Assembly (NCBI RefSeq): GCF_003367195.1 | Contig: NZ_QRGO01000001.1 | Coordinates: 411,001 to 475,000, forward strand | Source of the DNA: Undibacter mobilis | GTDB taxonomy: Bacteria > Pseudomonadota > Alphaproteobacteria > Rhizobiales > Xanthobacteraceae | Direction of reading: 5' to 3' | Length of the DNA stretch: 64,000 nt | Shown: positions 43,603 through 51,731 of the stretch, piece after piece | How the letters are laid out: each line of letters opens with the position of its first letter | Position numbering within the stretch: the first letter of the stretch is position 1 | Translations under genes and position numbers: made by a program | Notes under the pieces: model-generated | What the model was told of the DNA's origin: nothing | Seen by the model: the letters and a program-made list of their open reading frames with translations, nothing else | Databases searched by the model: none

Positions 43603-45123
43603 TTATTCTGCCGCCCGCGGTTCGGGCGACGAGCCGCGAATGCGCGTCCACGTGTTCTGAATGATCGGCCAGAACAGTGCGATCAGGCCGAGGGTCATGA
43701 TGGTCGAGACCAAGCCGTTCGAGAAAAAGACGTTGAGGCCGCCTTGCGACGCCAACAGCGACTGGCGGAAGGCCTCTTCCGCCTTGTCGCCGAGCACGAT
43801 CGCGAGAACCATCGGCGCGAGCGGGTAGTTCGTCTTTTTCATGAAGTAGCCGGCGACGCCGAACACCATCATCATGATTACGTCGAACGTGTTGTTGTGA
43901 ACGGTGTAGGCGCCAATAGCGCAGAGCACGAGAATGATCGGCGCGATAACGCTGAACGGAATGCGCAGGATGGCGGCGAACAGCGGCACACAGGTCAGCA
44001 CGATGATCAGGCCGACGATGTTGCCCATGTACATGGAGGCGATGAGGCCCCAGACGAAGTCCTTCTGCTCAACGAACAGCAGAGGACCGGGCTGCAGGCC
44101 CCAGATCAGGAGGCCGCCGAGCAGCACCGCCGCCGTCGGCGAACCGGGGACGCCAAGCGAAATCATCGGCAGCAGCGCCGCGGTGCCGGCGGCATGCGCC
44201 GCGGTTTCCGGCGCGATGACGCCTTCGATTTCGCCCTTGCCGAAGTTCTTGCCCCGCTTGGAGATGCGCTTGGCAATGCCGTAGCTCATGAACGAGGCAG
44301 GCGTCGCGCCGGCCGGCGAAATGCCCATCCAGCAGCCTATGAGGCAGGAGCGCAGCGACAACATCCAGTACTTCGGCAGCTCCATCCAGGTTTTCAGCAC
44401 GACCTTCATACTGATCTTGGCAGCTTTGCCGCGGAACGACAGGCCCTCCTCCATCGTCAGCAGGATTTCGCCGATACCGAACAGGCCGATCACGGCGATG
44501 AGGAAATCGAAGCCACCCAGCATCGACTCAAAGCCGAACGTGAGGCGGAGCTGGCCGGTGACTTGGTCGAGACCGACCGCACCGAGCGCGAAGCCGACCA
44601 TCATCGAGGCGACCGTCTTGAACGGCGGTTCTTTCGACAAGCCAACGAAACTACAGAACGCGAGGAAATAGACAGAGAAGATCTCGGGGGGCCCAAAGCG
44701 CAGCGCGAAACTGGCCACCAGCGGCGCGACCAGCGTGATCATGATGACGGCGAACAGCGCGCCAACGAAGGACGACGTGAAAGCAGCGGTCAGGGCCTCG
44801 CCGGCTTTGCCCTGCTGCGCCATCGGATAACCGTCGAATGTTGTCGCGACGGACCATGGCTCGCCGGGTATATTGAACAGAATCGAGGTGATGGCGCCGC
44901 CGAACAGCGCGCCCCAGTAAATGCAGGACAACATGATGATCGCCGATGTCGGCGACATTGAGAATGTCAGCGGCAGCAGGATGGCCACGCCATTGGCGCC
45001 GCCCAGGCCCGGCAGCACGCCGACGATAACGCCGAGCACGATGCCGACTACCATCAGCAACAGGTTGAACGGCTGCACGACAACCGAGAAGCCGTGAAAC
45101 AGATTACCGATATCTTCAAACAT
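43603..45123 (-). CDS. tctA: tripartite tricarboxylate transporter permease TctA
   Basis: 506-aa large membrane subunit with about 12 helices. Conserved TctA blocks: GVLPGLGGANGVAILLPLTF near residue 40, YWGALFGGAITSILFNIPGEP, and SLGVPGSPTAAVLLGGLLIWGL. Cytosolic ATP is not used; transport is ion-coupled. Third gene of tctC-tctB-tctA, followed by the oxalate regulator, hence a likely oxalate or dicarboxylate importer. Confidence 0.94.
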   Translation of the reverse strand: MFEDIGNLFHGFSVVVQPFNLLLMVVGIVLGVIVGVLPGLGGANGVAILLPLTFSMSPTSAIIMLSCIYWGALFGGAITSILFNIPGEPWSVATTFDGYPMAQQGKAGEALTAAFTSSFVGALFAVIMITLVAPLVASFALRFGPPEIFSVYFLAFCSFVGLSKEPPFKTVASMMVGFALGAVGLDQVTGQLRLTFGFESMLGGFDFLIAVIGLFGIGEILLTMEEGLSFRGKAAKISMKVVLKTWMELPKYWMLSLRSCLIGCWMGISPAGATPASFMSYGIAKRISKRGKNFGKGEIEGVIAPETAAHAAGTAALLPMISLGVPGSPTAAVLLGGLLIWGLQPGPLLFVEQKDFVWGLIASMYMGNIVGLIIVLTCVPLFAAILRIPFSVIAPIILVLCAIGAYTVHNNTFDVIMMMVFGVAGYFMKKTNYPLAPMVLAIVLGDKAEEAFRQSLLASQGGLNVFFSNGLVSTIMTLGLIALFWPIIQNTWTRIRGSSPEPRAAE

Positions 45124-45152
45124 TGCCGTCCCCTGCTGCGATCCGCGCGGCG

Positions 45153-45659
45153 TTAAAAACCGAGAAGTTTCTCGACCGGGCCTTTGGGCAGCGGCACGAG
45201 GAACCATTTCTCGAAAATGACGAAGACCAGAATTGGCATGCCGATCGCAATCGGCAATGTCACCTGCGGCCGGTAGCGCCCCAGCCACGTCATGAAGACC
45301 GCGATCAGGATGATCGAGGCGACGTAGATACCGATGTAGGGGATAGCGAACACATAGATGGTCGTCGGTACAACGACCGAGGACACCTGGCGCAGTTGAA
45401 GCCAGGTCGCGAACACTTTGCCGTCACCCTTCGTATTCCAGGCATGCATCAGATTGACGGCGCTGGAGATCAGAATGGAAAGACCGATATAGAACGGAAA
45501 GAATCCAGCCTGCGGTCCGTCGGAGCCCCAACCGGCCCCGACCTGGAGGCTGCCAATAACGGCGATGAGGCCAATCAGGGCCACGAATATCGTCACACCG
45601 ATTTCGACGCCCCGGTGGGACGGCCCTGCGCCGCCCGTTTCATGCATCATGTCGCTCAT
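45153..45659 (-). CDS. tctB: tripartite tricarboxylate transporter small subunit TctB
   Basis: 168-aa membrane protein with four helices (about residues 20-40, 55-75, 95-125 and 135-155) typical of TctB. Start 45659 follows GAGGGCGAT. 29 bp before tctA. Confidence 0.88.
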   Translation of the reverse strand: MSDMMHETGGAGPSHRGVEIGVTIFVALIGLIAVIGSLQVGAGWGSDGPQAGFFPFYIGLSILISSAVNLMHAWNTKGDGKVFATWLQLRQVSSVVVPTTIYVFAIPYIGIYVASIILIAVFMTWLGRYRPQVTLPIAIGMPILVFVIFEKWFLVPLPKGPVEKLLGF

Positions 45660-45808
45660 ATCGCCCTCGACTGGATGTGACGTATCTTTCGCGAGCGGAT
45701 TGGCTCGCGTCGGTAAACTGACGTTCGCTTGTGGACCGGATTTGCTGCCTGCCGACCGGCTCGGACCGGCCTCCATGGCCGGTCCGGCGTGATCGTTAGC
45801 TGGACTCT

Positions 45809-46825
45809 TTAGTTAGATTTGGCGAGGAAACCCGCCTCCTTCATCAGGTCTTCGTGGGTCTTCTCGGCCGCCGCAACCCACTTGGCGTATTCGTCGCCGC
45901 TCATGAAGGTCTGATTGAAAGCGCCGTCGTTCATCAACTTCTTCCATTCCGGCGTCTCCCGCACCTTCTTGAAGAGATCGACGTAGTAGTCGACGACTTC
46001 CTTGCTGACGCCCGCCGGCATGAAGTAGCCACGCAACATCAGATACTCGACGTCGATGCCTTCCGACTTGCAGGTTGGGATCGAATCCCAGGCGAGATCG
46101 CCCGCAATCTTGTCGTGATAGTCGAGCTTCTTGGTATCGAAAACACAGAGCGGGCGCAGCTTGCCGGCACGCCAATGGGCCACCGCTTCGATCGGATTGT
46201 TGACCGACGAGTTGATGTGGTTGCCGACGAGCTGCACGGCGACTTCACCGCCGCCTTTGTACGGAATGTAGGTCATCTTCTTGCCGACGACCTTCTGCAG
46301 CGCCACGGTGATGATCTGGTCTTCCTGCTTCGAACCGGTGCCGCCCATCTTGAACTGACCGTCGGCTCCGGCCTTAATCGCAGCAACATATTCCTTGGCG
46401 GTCTTGTAGGGCGATTCAGCGTTGACCCAGAGCACGAACTCGTCGAGCGCCATCATCGCGACCGGGGTCATGTCCTTCCAGGAGAAGGGGATTCCGGTGG
46501 CCATCGGCGTGGTGAACAGATTCGATAGCGTGATGACCAGCTTATGATCATTGCCCTTCGAGTTTTTGATGTCGAGAAAGCCTTCGCCGCCAGCGCCGCC
46601 GGACTTATTGACGACGACGACAGATTGCTTCGACAGATTGTGCTTGGTGATAATGCCTTGCATCGCGCGGGCCATCTGGTCAGCGCCACCGCCAGTGCCA
46701 GCCGGTACGATGATTTCGATAGGGTGGTTCGGCTCCCATGCCTGGGCCGGCACGGTCGTCAGCGCGAAGACGCCGCTCGTTAGAGCGGCGGTACCGATCG
46801 TCAGAAGCTTTTTGGCAGCGGACAT
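45809..46825 (-). CDS. tctC: TTT solute-binding protein (TctC/Bug family)
   Basis: 338-aa periplasmic binding protein. Signal peptide about 1-29 (AQAW). Family blocks: IEIIVPAGTGGGADQMARAM, NKSGGAGGEGFLDIK, MGGTGSKQEDQI and YIPYKGGGEVAVQLVGNHIN, typical of Bug proteins binding carboxylates through backbone and water. First gene of the co-directional cluster; 149 bp before tctB. Ligand inferred as oxalate from the neighbours only. Confidence 0.93.
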   Translation of the reverse strand: MSAAKKLLTIGTAALTSGVFALTTVPAQAWEPNHPIEIIVPAGTGGGADQMARAMQGIITKHNLSKQSVVVVNKSGGAGGEGFLDIKNSKGNDHKLVITLSNLFTTPMATGIPFSWKDMTPVAMMALDEFVLWVNAESPYKTAKEYVAAIKAGADGQFKMGGTGSKQEDQIITVALQKVVGKKMTYIPYKGGGEVAVQLVGNHINSSVNNPIEAVAHWRAGKLRPLCVFDTKKLDYHDKIAGDLAWDSIPTCKSEGIDVEYLMLRGYFMPAGVSKEVVDYYVDLFKKVRETPEWKKLMNDGAFNQTFMSGDEYAKWVAAAEKTHEDLMKEAGFLAKSN

Positions 46826-47175
46826 CGCATCCTCCCTGTTATATTTTCATTGTGGCCGGGCTTCGCCGCCGGCTCGTGTTCTTGGGCGCCTAATATCTAG
46901 TTGGCGTATATGATATACATAATACCAATATAAACTTGCATGCTCCGCAAGCACAAAACACGCGATTTCGCCGGTGCAATCGCAGCAAACGTCGCTGCGG
47001 CGCAATGGCCACGATCCATAAATGCGATCAAAACCGTTGGAGTTACTACGCGCGTCTCAATCGAGTGGCTTCAGAGCCACCGCTGCGGGCTCAAAACATC
47101 GTCGGAAAACGGTCTTCTTCAAAAAGACGTCGACCGCAGCGCACAAAGCTATGTCGACAGGCGCATTACCCTGAA
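46826..47175. other. 350-bp gap with tctC promoter region
   Basis: Short AT-rich core at 46890-46935 carrying the tctC operator, otherwise unremarkable. Reading frames across 46936-47290 have no family features and overlap the end of the Crp/Fnr gene; I see no gene here. Confidence 0.6.
46906..46918. promoter_or_regulatory. palindromic operator upstream of tctC
   Basis: Perfect 13-bp palindrome GTATATGATATAC, nested in TTGG...CCAA flanks (46901-46927). It resembles the TGGTATAC...-type site before gntR. Confidence 0.6.
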
Positions 47176-48042
47176 TTACCGCCAGTCGGCGACGCGCTGC
47201 AGTTCCGCGGCGTTTAGAATGGTGAGCGTGCGGCCTCCAATTTCGATCATGCCGGCACGCTGCAATTCGCCGAGGATCTTGCTGACATGAACGGGGGTCA
47301 GCCCGGTCGCATCAGCGATATGACGCTGGCGCAGCGGAAAATCGAAGGTCTGCGTACGGACTGTCGAGCGCCGAGCGACCTTCTCCGACAAGCGCAGAAT
47401 GAGGCGGGCGATACGCTCGTCGGCGCGGCGGCGGCCGAGATCAAGCGCGAGTTGGTCGGCGCGTGACTTTGCCTCGTTCCAAAGCTTGAACAGGCGCTCA
47501 AGAAGATCCGAACGCCCAAACAGAAGCTCCTTGAGCTCGTCGCGCTTGAATTTCCGATAGGTGACCTCGGTAATTGCCTCCACGGTGTGACCTGACAACG
47601 GCGCGATCAAGCTGCCGATCGAAACGACATCACCGGGCAACAGAAAGGAAATGATCTGCCGCCTGCCGTCCGGCAGCGCGATCGAGGACATGGCCCAGCC
47701 GCTGCAGACAATCGGTACAAACTCCGACCACTCCTTCGGATGGAGAATGAGGCGGCGCGCCGGGATGGTGTGCAGCGTGCTGGCAACCGGCAAGGACTGC
47801 TGTTCGCTGGCGGACTTGGAAAGCCCCCCGCACAGAAGATTATAGGCCGGGCAAAGTGAGCAGGCCGTGTCGCAGGACACGGCACACATCGTGGCGGCCA
47901 CTTTCGGCTCTTCAGTGGGCTGCGCCGTCGTAGAGCCGATCATCGTATCGGCCATGTGACCGGCGAGTGCGCCGGTACTGCTGCCGAGCATGGGGCTTTC
48001 AATGGACGGTTTGGGGATATTTCGGGTCGCGAGATTTGTCAC
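47176..48042 (-). CDS. Crp/Fnr-family regulator with N-terminal Cys cluster
   Basis: 288 aa from GTG 48042 (later ATGs possible). Five Cys near the start (C53, C57, C61, C64, C71 in TMCAVSCDTACSLCPAYNLLC) could bind an Fe-S cluster, as in Fnr/FixK relatives. A cyclic-nucleotide-like beta domain (about 75-190) and C-terminal HTH (FPLRQRHIADATGLTPVHVSKILGELQRAG) follow. Likely oxygen, NO or redox responsive. Divergent from the receiver gene at 48601 across a 558-bp gap. Confidence 0.88.
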   Translation of the reverse strand: MTNLATRNIPKPSIESPMLGSSTGALAGHMADTMIGSTTAQPTEEPKVAATMCAVSCDTACSLCPAYNLLCGGLSKSASEQQSLPVASTLHTIPARRLILHPKEWSEFVPIVCSGWAMSSIALPDGRRQIISFLLPGDVVSIGSLIAPLSGHTVEAITEVTYRKFKRDELKELLFGRSDLLERLFKLWNEAKSRADQLALDLGRRRADERIARLILRLSEKVARRSTVRTQTFDFPLRQRHIADATGLTPVHVSKILGELQRAGMIEIGGRTLTILNAAELQRVADWR

Positions 48043-48600
48043 AGGATGCAGATCCGGCTGTTAATAACGGAAATCGTTCACAGGAACGCGTTACAACCGC
48101 GGGTGGATTTGCTTGTTTAGTGCAATCTCTACGTCCGCATTCTGAGCACCGGCGCCTGCGATCCAAGACTTCCTCGAATCGCCGCCGGCAAGTTCCCAGT
48201 TAACATACGTCTTCTACATTTGGAGTACAGTACAAAGACATTAAACTAGATTGCCATTCCCTAACTGCGCACCGCAATACAGTCGAAGACCCAGAATAAC
48301 TTGCAGTTGTATGTAGTTGTGGTCCTGGCCTGAGCCGATTTTTGGGCACCGTAAATTTCACGCGAATCTCACGTGTTTTAGGACGGGTTACCATGTGCTC
48401 CTGGCGGGGCGCCATGAACCGAATGTTTATCATTCTAGGTTGTCATACTGAGGCAAAGATTTGCTTAACGGCCCGTTAGCCTGAATCGGCAAAGTTGTGC
48501 GGAACCCGCCGAGATTTCACAACGCACGACCATAGCGGCACTGTTCTGCGTTCCCTGTTTCTGATCGCGCGCGATTGATCGTTCGGTCTCAAGGCCTGGA
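48043..48600. other. 558-bp gene-free region
   Basis: More AT-rich than its surroundings. Contains a TTAACGGCcCG relative of the repeated upstream motif (48464) and the start region of the receiver gene. I see no convincing coding frame, tRNA or terminator; likely long regulatory DNA of the Crp/Fnr and receiver genes. Confidence 0.5.
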
Positions 48601-49188
48601 ATGAAAAACTCCACCATCAATCTGCGCGACCTGCTCATCCTTGTCGCCGACCCGAATTCATATCTGCGCCGTGTCATCAACGGCATGTTGCGCGGATTCG
48701 GCGCCAACAAGGTCATGGAAGTGGACAGCGCCACCGGTCTGTTTCAGGCGCTGTCCAGCCAGAAGGTCGATATTCTGCTGTGCGACATGCGCCTGCCGCC
48801 GCACGGCGGGCTGAAGCTGACCCGCACCATCCGCCGCAATGCCGACAACGAAAACCGGACGATGCCGATTCTTCTGATGTCGAGCGACACCAGCGAGTCG
48901 ACGGTGAAGAACGCACGCGATGCCGGCGCCAATATCGTCGTCGCCAAGCCGATGTCGCCCAGCGGCCTTTATGACCGCTTGGGCTGGATCGTGTTCAACC
49001 CGCGGCCCTTTGTCGATTGTGCGACCTATTTCGGTCCGGACCGCCGCTTCAAGATCGAGGGTTATCCAGGCGGCGTCGGTCGCCGCAAAGGCGATAAGGC
49101 GATCGAGGTCGCAGCGGAAGAAGGCCCCAGTCTCAATCAGAATGACATTGACAGCCTTTTCTCGAACGCCCGGGCAGGACAAGACTGA
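48601..49188 (+). CDS. response-regulator-like protein with C-terminal extension
   Basis: 195 aa. Receiver domain about residues 8-130: LLILVADPNSYLRRVINGML, phosphoacceptor-region DILLCDMRLPPHGG (Asp about 62), PILLMSSDT and VVAKPMSP (Lys). The C-terminal ~60 residues (ATYFGPDRRFKIEGYPGGVGRR...) have no recognised domain and end acidic. Overlaps the next gene by one base (TGATG). Probably a CheY-like signalling output or adaptor. Confidence 0.85.
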   Translation: MKNSTINLRDLLILVADPNSYLRRVINGMLRGFGANKVMEVDSATGLFQALSSQKVDILLCDMRLPPHGGLKLTRTIRRNADNENRTMPILLMSSDTSESTVKNARDAGANIVVAKPMSPSGLYDRLGWIVFNPRPFVDCATYFGPDRRFKIEGYPGGVGRRKGDKAIEVAAEEGPSLNQNDIDSLFSNARAGQD

Positions 49189-49703
49189 TGGCCACCAAGC
49201 AAGGCAACAGCGAAGCCAACATCTTCTATGCCGATACCCGGTTCGAGCGAATGGCCCGCCGTCCCGGCGGCGTCAGCCGCGAGGAAGCGATCGAGCGGGC
49301 ACAAGGCGCGGTCGAAGAGCTCAAGACAGACTTCATCGCCTGGATCGACGAACAGTATAACGAACTCAGCACCACGCTTGCCGACGTCGCCAGGAATCCT
49401 GCCGACAAAGCCGCTCTTGAGCGCGCTCATCAGAAGAGCGCCTATCTGCGCGATGTCGGCGGCACCATGGGCTATACCCTCGTGACATTCGTCGCCACTA
49501 CTCTATGCGACGTTCTCGATGCCTATATCGCTGGCGCACCGTTCGACAAGAACGTCACCGACTGCCACATGGATGCGTTCCTGCTGGCGCGCACCGACGA
49601 ATACCGCCACATGCGCCCTCAGGAAGTGCCGGAGCTGGCCAAGGGGCTGCTGCGCGTCGTTGAAGTGGCGAGCATCGTGCCGCCGGGCGACAGCACCGAA
49701 TAG
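49188..49703 (+). CDS. helical protein next to chemotaxis genes, possibly Hpt-like
   Basis: 171 aa, all helical by composition. The segment ERAHQKSAYLRDVGGTMGY has a His in a helix context reminiscent of Hpt domains, but the standard xHxxKG motif is not kept, so phosphotransfer is only a guess. Translation coupled to the receiver protein upstream, which supports a joint signalling role. Confidence 0.6.
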   Translation: MATKQGNSEANIFYADTRFERMARRPGGVSREEAIERAQGAVEELKTDFIAWIDEQYNELSTTLADVARNPADKAALERAHQKSAYLRDVGGTMGYTLVTFVATTLCDVLDAYIAGAPFDKNVTDCHMDAFLLARTDEYRHMRPQEVPELAKGLLRVVEVASIVPPGDSTE

Positions 49704-49736
49704 CACTCGCTTTGCCGGTTGGCTGGCGCCGACCTA

Positions 49737-50813
49737 TCAGGACGGCCGCCGGCTCCGCTGGAACGCGATAACCTGCGCCGCCGTCTCCGGCTTGAGCTTG
49801 TTGTAGATCGAGCGGCAATTGTCGACCGTGTCAGCGGCTAGTCCGCTGCGACCGGCGCACAGCATTAGAATGGCCCGCGTAGTCGCCCAGGACAGCCCGA
49901 TAGCCTTGGCCACCAGCAGGATCATTTCCTCGCGATCGAAGATCATCGCGCGCTCCACCAGGGTCAGCGGCAGGTCGCCCATCACCGACAACGCCACAGC
50001 CGTCTCCTCGAACTTACCGGCACGCGCGAAGGCGTCGACGTCACGTTCCGTGAGGTTATCGGCCCGCTTCATGTTCTCAATGAGGTCACGCGCGGCGGTA
50101 TAGTCGTGCGAGAGCACAGCTTGCTTCTGGATATCGGAAGCCACCTTGTCGACGACGGTCTCGACATGGCTGGCGATTTCCGGATGCGCGGACTGCAGCA
50201 CCTCGCGCACCGCGTTCGACGCGGTCGAGAGAAGGCGCAAGAAGTGCTGGCGCGGAATTTCCGGACGCGAACCAACCGTGCGGGCCAACTCGTCGTCCCC
50301 CTGCGACCGCCTGATCAGCCGCAGATAGCCGGTGTCCGAGAACCTGGCCCCTCTGTTGCGCGCGACATTAAGGGCAACCTCGCGATCGCCACGCTCGACC
50401 AGGACGTCAGTTACGGTCTCGGCGAGTTCCTTACGGTTCGCGATCGCCATCAAATGCGGCTGGCTCTTGGTGCGTGCGGTTTCGACCAGCGAGACATTGT
50501 CGATGCGGCCGGATTCCACCAGCACTGGCCCGGCCACGGAGATATCGTCATCCATCGCCAGTTCGCGGATTACACCCGGCGGCGCGTTCGAAACGGATTT
50601 GAGACGCTCGGCTAGCGCGGCACGCGCCGACGTCTCGATATCAGCCATCAGGTGTCGAAACACCTGATCGAACATCTTGACGTGATCTTCCGAAAAATGA
50701 CTGGCGCCGAATACGAACAGATCGGTGACCCGGCGCAGCGTCTTGGCGCGTTTGTCGGCCGGCCCGTTGGTGAGCACTTCTTCCAGTTCGGACAGAAAGG
50801 CATTGTTCGACAT
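49737..50813 (-). CDS. DUF2336 protein
   Basis: 358-aa helical-repeat protein (DUF2336). N-terminal block LRRVTDLFVFGASHFSEDHVKMFDQVFRHLM and repeats such as VVDKVASDIQKQAVLSHDYTAARDLIENM; the C-terminus (SWATTRAILMLCAGR) resembles other DUF2336 proteins linked to flagellar or stress signalling in alphaproteobacteria. Last gene of the cheR...cheY co-directional run. A half-length paralogue lies at 62475. Confidence 0.85.
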   Translation of the reverse strand: MSNNAFLSELEEVLTNGPADKRAKTLRRVTDLFVFGASHFSEDHVKMFDQVFRHLMADIETSARAALAERLKSVSNAPPGVIRELAMDDDISVAGPVLVESGRIDNVSLVETARTKSQPHLMAIANRKELAETVTDVLVERGDREVALNVARNRGARFSDTGYLRLIRRSQGDDELARTVGSRPEIPRQHFLRLLSTASNAVREVLQSAHPEIASHVETVVDKVASDIQKQAVLSHDYTAARDLIENMKRADNLTERDVDAFARAGKFEETAVALSVMGDLPLTLVERAMIFDREEMILLVAKAIGLSWATTRAILMLCAGRSGLAADTVDNCRSIYNKLKPETAAQVIAFQRSRRPS

Positions 50814-50841
50814 TCGCGTCTCCTATGCCACAGCCGCAGCG

Positions 50842-51252
50842 TCAGTAAACGACATCACGGCCAATCTCCGCCGCCTGCTCGGGCGAAATTTCCGGCAGCA
50901 TCACGTCATCCAATTCCGGCTGCAGGCGGCTGAGCAACCGTTCTTTCAGGTCGGCAACCGTAATATCGCCGATAACGTCATGGCCAAGCCGCGTGCGTGC
51001 TTCTCCGCTTTCCGGGGTCGAGGAATGCGCCTGCGCATAGCGCGCTAGTGTCTCGGCGAGTGCTTCGAACTCCTGTTTGAGGCGATCGAAGCTCTGTAAA
51101 ACGACAACCGTGTCACGATCCGGCTTGTTGCTCATGACAAAATCCGTGACTCGGCCGACGGTTTCGTCGAGTCTCCAGACGTTGTCGAGCATCATGGCGG
51201 CCAAGACCGCCAGGAAAGCGCTGACATCGTTGTCGGTTTCTTCTCCTGCCAC
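50842..51252 (-). CDS. unknown protein in the chemotaxis operon
   Basis: 136 aa from GTG 51252. Helical N-terminus (DVSAFLAVLAAMMLDNVWRLDETVGRVTDFVMS), charged middle and an acidic C-terminus. No family recognised. Lies between cheY and the DUF2336 gene on the same strand with short gaps (36 and 28 bp). Confidence 0.7.
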   Translation of the reverse strand: MAGEETDNDVSAFLAVLAAMMLDNVWRLDETVGRVTDFVMSNKPDRDTVVVLQSFDRLKQEFEALAETLARYAQAHSSTPESGEARTRLGHDVIGDITVADLKERLLSRLQPELDDVMLPEISPEQAAEIGRDVVY

Positions 51253-51288
51253 GAATTTACCTCAGAACGATCCGTCTTTTCGCCCCGG

Positions 51289-51678
51289 TCACGACAGCTT
51301 GCCGATGACCTGTTCGATCTTGTCGCGCAGAATCGCCGATGTGAACGGCTTGACCAGATAGTTGTTCACACCAGCCTGCGCGGCCTTGACCACCAGTTCG
51401 CGGTCTCCGCGGCCGGTGAGCATGATGAACGGCACCTTGCGGGCGACAGGATGACCGCGAACCGCTCGCAGAAGACCGAGCCCGTCCATCTCCGGCATGT
51501 TGTAGTCGGAAATGATCAGGTCGAGCGGCTGTACCGCCGCCGTTTCCATCGCTTGGACGCCGTTTTCGGCCTCATGAATGTGGCGGAATCCGATTTCCTC
51601 GAGCGCCATGCGGGTCATTTGCCGCACGCTGTTCTGGTCGTCGACGACGAGAACCTTGATAGCTCCGGGTACTGGCAT
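51289..51678 (-). CDS. cheY: chemotaxis response regulator CheY
   Basis: 129-aa single receiver domain: VLVVDDQNSVRQMTRMALEEIGFRHIHEAENG, phosphoacceptor Asp in DLIISDYNMPEMDG (about 58), Thr in FIMLTGRGD and Lys in NYLVKPF. RBS AAGGAGTGTAACAAG. Probably binds the flagellar motor once phosphorylated by CheA. Confidence 0.95.
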   Translation of the reverse strand: MPVPGAIKVLVVDDQNSVRQMTRMALEEIGFRHIHEAENGVQAMETAAVQPLDLIISDYNMPEMDGLGLLRAVRGHPVARKVPFIMLTGRGDRELVVKAAQAGVNNYLVKPFTSAILRDKIEQVIGKLS

Positions 51679-51731
51679 CTTGTTACACTCCTTAAAGCGG
51701 CCTGCGGTCGTTGGTGGACCGCATCTATCCG

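Noticed and set aside
46936..47290. Overlapping small frames upstream of tctC
   Set aside because: Mutually overlapping, Cys/Arg-rich without motifs, run into the Crp/Fnr gene end.
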